Shown piece by piece: positions 39,339-50,521 of a stretch of 64,000 bases of DNA. The notes below the pieces were generated by a model that made no database searches, was not told the origin of the DNA, and was given only the letters and a program-made list of their open reading frames with translations. This stretch comes from Omphalotus guepiniiformis (taxonomy: Eukaryota; Basidiomycota; Agaricomycetes; Agaricales; Omphalotaceae). Numbering within the stretch: position 1 is the first letter of the stretch; every line of letters begins with the position of its first letter. The stretch spans positions 992,001-1,056,000 of the forward strand of contig JAQOOI010000016.1 of the NCBI GenBank assembly GCA_028554645.1. Direction: 5' to 3'. The position numbers were made by a program, and so were the translations under genes.

Positions 39339-39752
39339 TCAGGCATGGTCCACAGCGTTGGTAGAGTCAGTTGGCAACCGCAACAAAGTGTCCGCTACGG
39401 TGTTTTGCTCGCCCGCAAGGTAAACAATGGAGCATTCAAATTGGGATAAGAATTCCATCCACCGCGCTTGTTGCCGCGACAGATCCCGCTGTGTATGAAA
39501 GTTTTCCAATGTCCGATGATCTGTAAAAACCATGAATGGTACACCTAGGAGGTCGACACACCAACAACGTAGGGCACGGATGATGGCCAGCATTTCCTTT
39601 TCATGTACAGGGTAATTAAGCTCCACACCCTTGAAAGTCATGGAGTCAAAAGCCACTGGACGGGCAGTTTCCCATGTTTCTCCAAATGACAGCACTGCGC
39701 CGGACCGTTGGTCACTCACATCAGTTGTTACAAATATATGGTGTATGTTCAA
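39339..39752 (-). CDS. pol: element B RNase H
   Basis: Motifs are TTDVSDQRSGAVLSFG, NYPVHEKEMLAIIRAL, FTDHRTLENF and LAGEQNTVADTLLRLP. The catalytic Asp, Glu and Asp positions are visible. Confidence 0.88.
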   Translation of the reverse strand: MNIHHIFVTTDVSDQRSGAVLSFGETWETARPVAFDSMTFKGVELNYPVHEKEMLAIIRALRCWCVDLLGVPFMVFTDHRTLENFHTQRDLSRQQARWMEFLSQFECSIVYLAGEQNTVADTLLRLPTDSTNAVDHA

Positions 39753-39801
39753 CTTATTGTGGTCAATGACAGTTAAACACTCACGGCTAGTAACAATTTC
39801 C

Positions 39802-40413
39802 TTAATCTTCGTAAAAGCCAGATTGTACTCCAGGCACCAAGTAGGAAAACATTTCCGCGGCCTTCGTAGTGAGCGGCGTCAAGACTTCCGTATGTTCAGC
39901 AAGGTTTGGCAGGAAGACTGAGATGTAACGGACCAAGCCCAGAAATGCTCTAACATCCTTTGTGCATTTTGGCAGCGGCCAGCTCAAGATTTTGTCTACT
40001 TTTCGAGAATCCGCATCAATACCCTTGCGGGAAATATGATGTCCAAGAAAATCAACCTCGAAGCAGAATAGGGCAGTTTTCTTTGAATTACAATACAACC
40101 TTGTGTTGACGGGTGCCTGTAGGACTTTTTCAACATTCGCATAATGTTCCTCCAAGCTGTTGGACCAGATTATCACATCATCCACATATACATGGCAAAT
40201 TTGACCTATCAATGGACGCAGGGCAGCGGTTACACACCGCTGGTGAATAGACGGAGCGTTCTTCAATCCTTGTGGCATTACCAGCCATCTATACAGACCA
40301 AACGGGGTTGTCACCGCGGTCAGCGGCACAGATTCAGGATCCAGTCTTGTTTGAAAAGAACTATCTGTCATGTCTATTTTTCCCCAAATTCGTCCTTTCG
40401 CGCAGTCAGACAA
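39802..40413 (-). CDS. pol: element B reverse transcriptase, palm
   Basis: WGKIDMTDSSFQTRL (first catalytic Asp), TPFGLYRWLVMPQGLKNAPS, HVYVDDVIIWS (YVDD), FLGHHISRKGI and RAFLGLVRYI. Continuous with the next frame except for a TGA. Confidence 0.9.
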   Translation of the reverse strand: MSDCAKGRIWGKIDMTDSSFQTRLDPESVPLTAVTTPFGLYRWLVMPQGLKNAPSIHQRCVTAALRPLIGQICHVYVDDVIIWSNSLEEHYANVEKVLQAPVNTRLYCNSKKTALFCFEVDFLGHHISRKGIDADSRKVDKILSWPLPKCTKDVRAFLGLVRYISVFLPNLAEHTEVLTPLTTKAAEMFSYLVPGVQSGFYED

Positions 40414-40425
40414 GATGTCATCAAT

Positions 40426-41041
40426 TCACGGTAGCGGGAATTTGTCAGTTACAGTGATATTGTTTAGCCTTTGGAAATCGTTAACCCAATGGGGAAGGGC
40501 CGTCAGATCCGCCTTAGGAATGACAAAAGAAGGAGAAGCGAAAGGGGAGTTCAATGGCCTGATTTTTCCCAAGTCCAAGTGTTTTTGTATTAATAAATGC
40601 CACAATGCTCTGAACTTCTTCAGGCAACGGTATGACCGTGCAGTTATGTTATCATGTGTGTCTTTCAACCAAATAGAGGCGAGAACATTGCTGGGTAATT
40701 CTTTTGTATGGGGGATGGGTTTGAAAATCTGATGATACTTACACTTCAACAATTCCTCCTGTTTCTTTAGATTTTCCAGAGTACCCAGTGACTCAAGTCG
40801 CTCAGTTAGAGAGGCAATGAAGTCAAATTGTGAAGGTGCAGGTGGGTAATTATCCTGTCTCAGGGCACAAATAGCTTTTAGGTCCTGTAAAAGGACTTTT
40901 CGTTTTGTTCGTGTCTGACCACTAATCCTCTTGAAGTCTTTCTGCAAGGTTTCAAAAGACTTTAGTTTGTACAAGGGTGTTTTGACAGGCAATGTAGGGT
41001 TTAATAGATTGTATCCCGATGGTTTATGAACACAGATGCGA
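40426..41041 (-). CDS. pol: element B protease-RT linker and RT fingers
   Basis: The frame enters from the cut at 41041 and holds a basic helical linker, then KIRPLNSPFASPSFVIPKADL and DFQRLNNITVTDKFPLP. Ends in TGA at 40426-40428 directly before IDDIL, where CGA (Arg; the expected LPRIDDIL) fits. The fragment is truncated by an LTR of the large element inside the frame. Confidence 0.85.
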
Positions 41042-42889
41042 TGTAGTGACTATGAAATGGACGAGAGAGATACTCAAATGAGCACAATCCAACCCAAATC
41101 AAAAATGATGTAGGGTGAGGTGTGACTGGCGTTTTCAGAGATTCCGCACAGTTAGATGCAACAATTGAACTTCGAATCTGCAGAGTTACAGATGTCTTTA
41201 TCTCAATCTGGATGAAAAATGGCAGAGGGTATCTCAAAACACAAGATTCAGACAGAAGGTAAGGGTGGTTTTCAGGGTTCAGGAGGGATTCAGGACAATC
41301 AATCTCGATGTTAAACTCGATCCAATGGTCAGACAATGCAGGGAACAGTTTCAGATGCAGCACAGACAGTTTCAGCAGGCAGATATAGCACAGACAGAAC
41401 AGCAGTTTCAGCAAAGATTCAGTATCTCTTTCAATTTATCTGCCACAAGGGACTTTACAGAAGTTTTCACAACTGGATATTTCTCGAACTGAACTCTAAA
41501 GAGCCAGGCTATATTCCGTCTAAGAAGGGTTTCCTGCTTTTGGCTTGTAGCTTTGGGCAGTACTTGCTTAAGAAAATCTAAATAGATACTCTGTAAGCTA
41601 TATATATACTAAATCATAAAATCAAACATATATCTCGAAATTAAAAGAGTAATCTGAACAGTAAATGAGTCAAAAGTAAGTAAGTATCAATTGAGCAGAG
41701 ATTGGATTCTTTTTAGGTAGTTTTCTAGGTAATTTTCCAGTTAGATAGTCAAAAAAGTAGGAACTTTGGATATAGATTGGTATAAAAACAGAAATATATC
41801 GCTTTGTCCGCATTCTAGGTGTGTTAGGGCGTACCCAGGGTATCTAAATAAAGGTCCAGAACATGTAAATAGCAACCAGTATCATGACAGTTGACATTCT
41901 CCTCAGTGCATTGCAAATCTGGTCCCCTATAAGTTTCTCCAAAAGTGGCACATTCTCCTCTACTAGGGCAGCATTAGGGGTTGTGTAGAAGCTCTAGAGC
42001 TTATCTAGACCATGCTTCATCGTTTCTATCAGCCACAGTAAGGTACAGTAGCTGTTTATTTCAAGTTTTACCCCTATACATCTCTTTTTGGTCAGATTTG
42101 TACTCAGGTTATATTTCTTGTTTAGGATAGCTCTCAGCTCCTCCTAGGACAGTATTCTACCCCATAGTTTCGTCTAAGACCTCCAATCAGAGTGCCTTCG
42201 TCTTTCATCAAGTTCAGAGGGTTACTGAATTTCAGAGAGATACTCAGATCCAGAGAGATACTCATTTTCAGTATCTAACTCCTCCCATTATGAGTATTGA
42301 GTATCTAACTCATTTGTGCAGATGTAACTTTGAATCTACTTCCATTATTACACAGATTGGCCTTTCATCTTAGTGACATTATGTTCACATAGTACCCAAT
42401 GTACAAATATTTCTCTGGTAATACAATCCTCAAGATTGCCCATATTCTCAGCTTTCAATCTTGTAGTGCCAACTTAGTTAGCAAGACCAGCTGGAACTTT
42501 TGATCAGTCCAAAGGACTTAGATAGTTGTTCAATTGAAGTGAAAATCCATCAACCCCTTGGATTACAGTCAACAACACTTGGTAGAGTCTCTAGTTATTA
42601 GAGGGTGGGTCTGACCAACTCAATCTGGTATGGAACATTGAAATTCCAACACATCTGGAGAGGCATAACTAGTATCTCTTTGTATAACCCATTGGTCACA
42701 GTTGCTTAGCACAAGATTTAGTACTGTAGCAATCACTACACTTAGGCATTGTGAGTACAAGTATGTTTCATGTCTTAACTAGCAGTCTGGGGTGACTCTA
42801 GTCCTTTATGTTCAGTTTCCAATGCTTGAACATTCCATATTTACTTCAATCTGACAGATTTCAGCACTGAAAGGCTTTTTGACGCAACA
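41042..42889 (-). repeat. large element 3' LTR
   Basis: TGTAGTGACTATG..TTTTTGACGCAACA on +. It sits next to the polypurine tract. No convincing ORF. Confidence 0.95.
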
Positions 42890-42902
42890 TCTCCCCCAAA
42901 GT
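42890..42902 (-). other. large element polypurine tract
   Basis: Minus strand ACTTTGGGGGAGA followed by the LTR start TGTTGCGTC. Confidence 0.85.
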
Positions 42903-43193
42903 AAAATAAGATCGTCCTCGATCGTACCAGATTGGCCAAAATTGAGTTAGATACAATTATTACAAGCAGATTTGTCATAGAAGCACATTTCGTACCGTTC
43001 AATATCACAATATCACGTCTCATGGACTGCCATTAGGCAAAACTTTTCTCGATTGATCGCCAGTCAATACATTTACATCGGCATGTGACGGCAATGTCAG
43101 ACTTCGGCGAAACCCGCAATCTGCTTCTGTCAAAGTTTCGACTTAAACAGACAGTGATTCTCTTTCTCTCTTCACATCTCACTTCGTCCCCCG

Positions 43194-43614
43194 ATGGATG
43201 ATTTTTCAAGGCAATTGGCTTCCTCTATTACTCTCAGTAGGGAGCCTTCCAAGGTACCGGGTAAGTCCTTTTTAATTCCTTTCTCTCACGCGCTGTATTT
43301 CACAGTGTGTCACATATATATTCAAGAACCGTTCTCATTTTGACGGCCTCTTTCTTTTCTTTTCTCTCTCACAGCTTTCAGACATGAACAAAGAGGACTA
43401 CAAATCGCTATCCGCCATCGTTTCAAGACTTGGTGACCTGGACCGACGTTTATGCGACCAATCATTTAAGGAGTTTGGAAAGGGTCTTAGGTTGAAGACC
43501 ATTACCTCCGCCTTCGACGACTTGAATCTTGCCTTGGTAGGCATCAATTTCTTTTCATCTTTGTTATAGCTAACTTCAGTTTTACAGACTCGCGTCGCCT
43601 TAACATTTAATTGA
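43194..43614 (+). CDS. antisense accessory gene 1a (three exons, about 82 aa)
   Basis: Exons 43194-43253, 43375-43536 and 43588-43614 join in phase 0 to one frame: MDDFSRQLASSITL.., then DYKSLSAIVSRLGDLDRRLCDQ.., and a short last exon TRVALTFN with stop. Introns of 121 and 51 nt have GT..AG ends and pyrimidine tracts. It is a small, probably helical protein of no known family. It could also be the 5' end of the next gene if an exon was missed. It lies on the strand opposite to gag-pol, so a genomic transcript would carry it as unspliced antisense. Confidence 0.5.
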
Positions 43615-43685
43615 TGCCAGTGATCACAGACTCATCTCCCCGACTATTTCACCGGTTCTTTTCTTTCTGCCTGTAATCTTGCGCT

Positions 43686-45868
43686 ATGGCTCCATCAAGC
43701 AAAACCAACTTCGTTTATTGTGCCGCCCTGGGGGCTAAACTGTTCTAAGCTCAATTCTTTTTGTCTCAAATACACAGTAGGTATCTTTCAGATCCGTGTC
43801 ATTTCTTTTGCTAACTTTTTACAGCTTCGCAATGTATGGGAACCACTGCCTCCGTTCCCTAAGCTTAAGCAAACTCCACAGCTCGAAGAAGATAACGACG
43901 ACAATGAGATCCTATTACCTCCTCTCACCACACTTGCTTCCTCTGCCAAAGTTGCTCGCGCTGGATTGTCAAAGGTCTCAGCACCTGTCTCAAAACCAAA
44001 ACCTCAGCCAAAGCCAAAGGCCAAGGCCTCCGTAACGCCCTTACCAGGTCGTTCGGTAAGTCTTTTCTTTTGTTTGAAACTTTTCATTTCTCACTTCTAT
44101 CATTTTTAGATGAAACGCAAGATTTCCGACGTTGAAGCAACCGCCGAATCAACTGAGTTGACCAACGACGACAACGATGACACCGGCTTTGAGTCCAAGA
44201 GCTCAGAGCCTCCGGCTAAGAAGTCTCGAGTGTCCGTTGGTAAGAAATCAGCAGCAGCTGCCTCTTCTAAGGTTCGTTTCTCTTTGTAGATTTACTTATT
44301 CTTTTCTCATGTTTTCTTACACAGGGCAAGGGTAAACAGATGGTCAAGCCAAGACCGAAGATTCGAAATATGCGAGTAGAAGAGCCTGTCGATGAACCAG
44401 CGTCTCGAAAGACTCGCTCGAAGGCGACTTCAGTCACGGTGCCAGCATCCAGCGATGAAGAAGAAGAGAAGAAGGAAGAGGAGAAAGCGGTCAAGGCTGA
44501 GGGTGCTAAGGCCCCAGTCAATCTCAATGTTGACTTTGAGGCTCCTCTATGGGCTTCTTGTGCTGACTGTTCAACATCGTCTGTCTCCCTTGCTCCGGGC
44601 ACTCGTTACGAGGTGCCAAATCTTCAAGTTGGTCTCATTATTTCTTTTATTCCGGTCCTTATCATTGACCATGTCTTCCCTTAGTGGTCAGATGGACAAA
44701 CACCGCAGAATCGTGCTAAGGAGGACTTTGAGCAGATACCCGGTAAGTATCTTTCACTTTCATTTTTCTAGCGTTTGTTTAACGGTTCTTTTACAGGCCG
44801 TGTTGTCTTTGGATGGCCTTATGGCCGTCCTGTTACTTTACAGCAACTCGTTTCAGTCAACCGCACATTTGACAGGGTGAGTCTTTCTCAGAATCAGAGT
44901 AGATACTCACTAACATTTCTTTTTGTCGTTACCCAGTTCTTTGGCGACTCCATCTGCGCATCATGCGTACGTAGGTGGTACACACACTGAAGGTAGGGAA
45001 TGTCGCCCTCAACTTAATAGCAAGACCTTCGAGTGGCGCTGCGCTACCTGTGCGAAGGACAACCATACTTGCAGCTGGTCGTACGGTTTGGAAGGCAGCA
45101 ACCAGTTGCGATGCCTTTCGTACACGTTGGCTTGCAGTGGCAGTGCAGGTAAGTATTGCTTTCATTTATTTAGACCTCTTTTATTAAAGATTCTTCGTTT
45201 CTTAGTTGTTTCTCAGGAAGCTGAGCAGTTGCAGATTCTCATCGACACTTACGAGGACATGCAGAACAGCGTCTCCGCGCAGATGCGAGTGATGAAAAGG
45301 GTACACCGAACGATCTTGCAGCGTCAAGATCACCTCAAAGCTTCGTGTCGCGATCCTCGTCTCGTTCTCCATCAAGTTCAGACTGGCGACCCGACATTCG
45401 ACTATTCCGACGAGCAGCTGAAGTTACTGGCTACCGCGCTCGGCTGGGACATCAATCTGGTGTCTCAGGCAAGTTACATCGCTAGGAATGAAGCTGGTTG
45501 TTTCATCATGGTGGATCCAGAAGTTGAACCACAGGCAGGCCCTTCCAATATTCGCTGCACTCCCGTTGCTACAGCCATCGATGAATCGCCTCAGGCGGTC
45601 GGTGCCTCGCAGATAACGGTCGAAGAGGACAAAGACAAGGAAGACGAGCTGGAGGAGGAGACAATGGGCAGGGTCTTAGTGCCAGAAAGCAGTCCACTAG
45701 CTGGGAGGGACGATCCCCTCAGAGTGACTTTCAAGGCTCGGGTGCTCACACAGTTCGTACCCCTCTATTCCTTTACTTTCTCCATCTCTCAGTCCCAATC
45801 TCACAGATCTGTTGTTCTCTTCGCTTGACCATGACTTGCCGTATCTGTTTGCATTTCGTCGCGGGTAG
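43686..45868 (+). CDS. antisense accessory gene 1b (about ten exons, Cys-rich centre)
   Basis: Likely exons: 43686-43712, 43825-44055, 44110-44271, 44325-44627, 44685-44742, 44797-44876, 44937-about 44966, about 45000-45148, 45206-45752 and 45793-45868. Most boundaries keep phase. The protein starts MAPSSKTNF and has a Lys/Pro/Glu-rich, low-complexity first half with nuclear-signal-like KRKISD and PAKKSRV. A Cys cluster follows (CASC, then ECRPQ..WRCATCAKDNHTCSW) that resembles zinc-binding clusters of mushroom proteins. It ends in a helical region (LQILIDTYEDMQNSVSAQM), the LLATALGWDINLV block, and an acidic tail. The frame cannot be joined cleanly between 44966 and 45000 (a frameshift or missed microexon). 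Function unknown; a DNA- or RNA-binding role is only a guess from the Cys cluster. Confidence 0.55.
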
Positions 45869-46447
45869 CCTTGGTGTTCAACACACCAGGTTGCCCAAAT
45901 ATATAAAATTTTTATACATCGCTTTTTGCATAGATACTCCCTGTACTTACTTTATAGTAGTATAGGTTGAAGTATCTTCATAGTAGTACTGAGCTTTTAT
46001 GCTCAAAATATATGTTTCATTTTTCTTGGTATGAATCTGGTGTGAAACATAAGAAATCAGATTGAGAGCCTCCTTCAAATTGAGTATCTAACTCGATTTG
46101 AGAGAGAAACAATTCTTTAAATGACTTAAGCCCACAAATTTCCATAAGTATCATTTCTTTTTGAGGATATATTGAATTTAATAAGTCCTTTCTGTCAAGT
46201 TTGAGAGCTCTCAATTACTCGGCAATGCTATTTGGCTAAGTCCTCTGCGGTCAAAGCTGTCTAGATCTCCAGATTTGAGATATTTGAAATTTCAAAAATT
46301 CAAAATTTTGGCCTTGTAAACTTTGTGTGCTCTCTCCCCCCAAGTAAAATTAAGTTCAACGTTCCCGTTGATCAAACTCCACATCGTGCCTGTTTGAACA
46401 GCATAGGAGTAATGACCAACCTGCAGATTTAGACGGGGTAGAACAGA

Positions 46448-46454
46448 TATAAAG
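46448..46454 (+). promoter_or_regulatory. TATA box upstream of antisense gene 2
   Basis: TATAAAG lies 96 bases before the ATG at 46550 and is followed by a CT-rich stretch. Confidence 0.55.
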
Positions 46455-46549
46455 GTGCAGCGCAGATTCAGAACGACTCAGCACCATCTATCACTTGGTT
46501 CTACATCCCTTCCACTTTTATCATTTCTCTATCTCTATATTTTACAGTT

Positions 46550-47950
46550 ATGGCCCCTAAAGGTCCCAAGACTTGGCCTGAGCGTCCTGAGTGGGTTGCC
46601 ACAACGCAGTGCTATCTTTCTCGTGCTACTGGAGCCATGGAGGCCAAAGATGCAGATACTGAACTGCTTGGGATGCTTATTACAGCCCTTGCTAGCCATC
46701 TTGTAAATGTTCAATCTTTGATTCCAGGTCCAGTATCTAACTTGATTTCTTATTACAGAAGAAGTCTCTGCCTGCATATGCAGTTGCTAAGTCCGAGGAA
46801 GCGTTCACTTTGTTCGACAAAGGTGTCAATTTGGTCGCAGATGCAGTCAAGAAGTTCCCATCTGTAGTTGAACCTGACACTTTCTCCGCCATTAAAGCTT
46901 TCCAGGACAACTTGGCAAAATACAGAGAGACTCTCAGTGGGTCTAAGAAGCGCAAAGTACGTTTTTATTGACCATCCCTCTCATTTTAAGTATCTAACTG
47001 CCTATCTGTGTAGCCAGCTAAAACTCCCGAACTTATTGAGGATGATGATGATGACGATGAAGAGATTGAGGTCATTACTGGTGACGGAGACGTTACTGTA
47101 AGTATCTAACTCCTTGGTCACTGAGCATCTAACTCAAATCTCAACATGGTCTTTCTTTTCTCAGATGGCAGATGGACCTTCTCTTGGGCTCTCTGCGTCA
47201 ATCCACGCTCCCAATAAGGATAATAAGGACTCTAGCAAGGACAAGACAAAAGGTTCTTCCACTACTACCACAGTTCATAAGTCTTCCAAGGAAAGAGTAG
47301 TAAACACTTCTCCAAGGGTAAGCAGATTTATGTTCAGAACTGTTTATTCGTTTTTCTAGACTGATGTACCATGGTAACTTTGCAGGCTACCTCAGTTGGA
47401 CCCAAAGATGTAAGTTTTTAGTTCCATCTGGAGATATTCATGCAGTTTCATGCACTGACTATAAATGTTCATGTAGAATGAACCTATTCCTGAGCCTCAC
47501 AAGGTAATTGTCATGAAGAAGCCTCGTATTGAGAACCCAATCATCAACCTCCGAGAGGAGACAGATCGTGAGTATTCACCCAATCTGCGGCTTTTTTCGA
47601 GTATCTAACTCAATTATCCTGCAGATGAGCGCAAACTCCGGGAGAGTGGCGAAGAGATTGTGACTCGTATCACTGCTCTGTTCCCTTTCATGGATTTGGA
47701 TCACTTCTCTCCTGAGGTTCTTCAATCAATTTCGAACTTTTTGAAGACTGAACTCAGTGTTCATCAACATGCCATCCAGTACCACCATTCTCAGTACAGA
47801 TTCGCCTACAAGGAGTTTTCCCGTCTGGAATTGCTCCGGAGACAGAAGGAGAAGGCTTACAGGGCCAACCAGAGTCCCTTGGAATCTGGTCCAGGTACTG
47901 CTGATGATCCAGCTCCTTTTCATGCATTCCCATCTGCAGACATTCTCTGA
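46550..47950 (+). CDS. antisense accessory gene 2 (seven exons, 342 aa, intact)
   Basis: Exons 46550-46702, 46759-46956, 47014-47097, 47165-47317, 47386-47409, 47477-47567 and 47625-47950 sum to 1029 nt, an uninterrupted frame of 342 codons plus TGA. All six introns are 53-76 nt with GT..AG. Start chosen because ATG 46550 follows the TATA box and opens the frame (MAPKGPKTWPERPEWV). The N-terminal 115 residues are helical (ALASHLKKSLPAYAV, FTLFDKGVNLVADAV, KYRETLSGSKKRK). An acidic stretch (EDDDDDDEEIEV), a Ser/Thr/Lys-rich middle and a C-terminal helical region with Tyr/His/Gln (FPFMDLDHFSPEVLQSISNFL) follow. No known domain. Its stop is 202 bp from the convergent end of pol. Intact coding beside a broken pol suggests that it is either recent or selected. 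Confidence 0.75.
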
Positions 47951-48151
47951 TTTTAATGTTACATCTGGACATCTCAGTGTCATTTATAGGCAGTTTACAC
48001 GGTATTGGTACACCGTATAGGACATCCTCAGACACCCTTTATGTTTATCTTAGTAGTGCATACTACTGTTACCCACTTTTTACTTTCATCTGCAGTTAGG
48101 TCGTCACTTTTCAGTGTCTATCTCGTACTTCGTTCAAATATAGTGTGTTTA

Positions 48152-50521
48152 TCATTTATTTTGTGAAGATTGAGACCTGGTCTGGACTGGAGCATCCCAA
48201 TCTGGTTCTTCTTCATCTGCATCGTTTGCAGATTGTAGTTCTTCATCACTGGACTCATCAAGATCTTCATCTTCAGCAGGAATTCTCAGTTGAGGAATAC
48301 TGTCAAAGATGTAATCTCTCTCAAGTTCAGGGTCTAACTCAATGTTATCATTGACCATTTCTTCCAGTTGTTCACTAGTCAAGTCTATAAGTTCATGAAT
48401 GTTCTCAGGCAGTTCAATTGATTCATATCTAGCTACATGGAGTAGTACTCTGAAGGCAGCAACCTTTTCTCTGAGTACTGTACCATCCATCTGGGCCACA
48501 ATGTAGGATCCCCCTTTGGTTCTCCTTATTACAATCATGGATCCCAGGTATCTAGGATACATCTTTCTGTCCAAGTTCTTCTCAATTTGTGTATTTCTGA
48601 CTTGTATAAGTGTACCAGGTTTGAAGTCAAAATCTCTGATAACATTTCTGTATTCTTCTTCATATTGTCTAAGAGTCTCTTTCTTGGTTGCATCAATTCT
48701 AGATATCATCTCCTGCACATGGGTTCTATGTTTAGCTAGAGCTTGTGCCCTATAGCCAATGAGTTTCTCATATGTCAAGATTCTATCTGGAAGCTTTACT
48801 AGCCATGTAGATTCAACAATATCCAAGGGTAGGATAGGTTCAGCTCCAGTAACAAGAAAGTATGGTGAACATCCAAGTCCTTTTCTAGCTGTAATTCTAT
48901 CTGCCCAGAAGACATGTTTGAGAAACCACCACCATCTCTTCAGATCTCCACCTGTAGCTTTAGCCAAGGCAGTTCTAATGTCAAAGTGGGCTCTCTCAAT
49001 CTTGCCATTTGCTTGGGAATTGTAAGGAGATATGGTAATTCGTTTAATTCCATATTTATCTTCTAGCCATTTAAGCATAGCTCGCATCTGGGGTGCATTA
49101 TCAGTTACTACTTCATCAGGACATCCCCATCTGCATATAATATCATCAAAGAACCATTCTCCCAATGATCTAGCATTGTCAGATCTCAAGGCTCTTCCTT
49201 CAGACCAGGATGAGAGTGCACATCTGCCATGTACAACATCCTTGCAACCATTACTTGGAGGTGATACTTTGAACACATCTACATGAATCTTCTGAAACAG
49301 AGAGGGAGTGTGTGTAAGAGTGGGGGGAATCTTCAACAATTCTAACTTTCGGTTTTGGCAGATTTGGCAGGATTTGACAAACCAATTGACATCTCCATTC
49401 AAATCTGGCCACCAAAAACGCTTCTCTATGAGAGCTTTTGTTGCAAACATTCCTTTATGTCCCAGATGGTCATGAGCAGCATGCATCATGTACATCCTTT
49501 TCTCTTTAGGCACAATCAGTCTATGCTGGCCTCCTGTATCATCATTCCTTCTATAGAGTCTACCATCTCTGTCCACAAAGAACTTTACAGCCCTGGAAAT
49601 GAACTTTTTTCTAGCAGTCTCACCTAGGTGAGCTAGAGGCTGATTGCCCTGCAGGTACCAATCTTTGATTAGGTCTAGTTGTTCATCCAGTTCCTTTGTA
49701 GATGCAGATCTGTGATCCTCTCTATATGGGTGTTCATGTTTCCATTCAGTACCTCCTTCAGGTATAACCAAAGTCTGTGCAAATTGCAACATCGAGTTAG
49801 ATACTGGATGTTGAGTTGCTAACAGCTCTCTAATAGAATTCAAGTGATGTTCTTCTTCAAGAGCTTCTTGCAAATCGTCCTTAAAGTCGTCTATTGACTT
49901 TGCAACTTCCTGCAAGTAACCGCCTCGAGTATCTATTTCATCTTTAAAGGCTTCAAAATCAAAGGGTACCTCAGATTCACCATCTCCCATTCTGAATTTC
50001 ACCGGCAGACCATCATCTTCATCAACAAATGAATCTGGATCTCTAGATGCCACTCTTTCAGTTGGTATGGTTCCTCTAGGTGGTCTAGATAGTCCATCTG
50101 GTCCCTTATGTTCAGTGCCCTTGATGTGTACCAAGGTGAAGTGGAACTTCCTTATTTCTTCAATCCATCTGTTTATAGTTGCATTGGGACCACTACTGGG
50201 TTTGTCAAGCATTCCTTTAATATAGCTTGCATCTATTCCCACAGTAAGATCCCTACATCCATATGTCTGGTAATATGTTTGTTGTAAGGCCAACATCAAG
50301 CCATATAGTTCTCTCTTGGGTTGAGAAAACCTTGCTTCTCTTTCATTTAAAGTAATGGAACCCATCCAATTGTAGAACTTTTTCTTTGAATCTGCAGGGT
50401 CTCTCTGATATAGTTGGAAACCTACTGCCATCCAGGAAGTATCTACTGAGAGGGTGATTCCAGTACTTAAACCATAGTCAATACTCAATAGGACAAAGTG
50501 CCGGAGCATTTCTGATCCCAT
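48152..50521 (-). CDS. pol: large element RNase H and integrase
   Basis: 789 codons. RNase H: SVDTSWMAVGFQLYQ, REARFSQPKRELYGLMLAL, GIDASYIKGML and HKGPDGLSRP. Integrase: zinc finger around HDHLGHKGMF and CQICQNRK; catalytic Asp in KIHVDVFKVSP, Asp in VVTDNAPQ, Glu in GKIERAHFD. A basic C-terminal module and an acidic tail ending TRSQSSQNK follow. There is no chromodomain. The N-terminal codons belong to another phase: a 7-bp near-duplication (ATTGAGT ATTGACT) at about 50477-50490 shifts the frame from RT. Confidence 0.9.
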   Translation of the reverse strand: MGSEMLRHFVLLSIDYGLSTGITLSVDTSWMAVGFQLYQRDPADSKKKFYNWMGSITLNEREARFSQPKRELYGLMLALQQTYYQTYGCRDLTVGIDASYIKGMLDKPSSGPNATINRWIEEIRKFHFTLVHIKGTEHKGPDGLSRPPRGTIPTERVASRDPDSFVDEDDGLPVKFRMGDGESEVPFDFEAFKDEIDTRGGYLQEVAKSIDDFKDDLQEALEEEHHLNSIRELLATQHPVSNSMLQFAQTLVIPEGGTEWKHEHPYREDHRSASTKELDEQLDLIKDWYLQGNQPLAHLGETARKKFISRAVKFFVDRDGRLYRRNDDTGGQHRLIVPKEKRMYMMHAAHDHLGHKGMFATKALIEKRFWWPDLNGDVNWFVKSCQICQNRKLELLKIPPTLTHTPSLFQKIHVDVFKVSPPSNGCKDVVHGRCALSSWSEGRALRSDNARSLGEWFFDDIICRWGCPDEVVTDNAPQMRAMLKWLEDKYGIKRITISPYNSQANGKIERAHFDIRTALAKATGGDLKRWWWFLKHVFWADRITARKGLGCSPYFLVTGAEPILPLDIVESTWLVKLPDRILTYEKLIGYRAQALAKHRTHVQEMISRIDATKKETLRQYEEEYRNVIRDFDFKPGTLIQVRNTQIEKNLDRKMYPRYLGSMIVIRRTKGGSYIVAQMDGTVLREKVAAFRVLLHVARYESIELPENIHELIDLTSEQLEEMVNDNIELDPELERDYIFDSIPQLRIPAEDEDLDESSDEELQSANDADEEEPDWDAPVQTRSQSSQNK

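Larger units (their letters stand above)
37236..41041 (-). mobile_element. gypsy element B (chromovirus type), 5' part missing
   Basis: RT, RNase H, integrase and a chromodomain run right to left, ending in PPT and 3' LTR. At 41041 the RT N-terminal frame is cut by the LTR of the large element; gag and protease are not found in the window. Several in-frame stops and at least one frameshift break pol. Sequence differs from the 7-12 kb chromovirus and from the large element. Confidence 0.88.
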
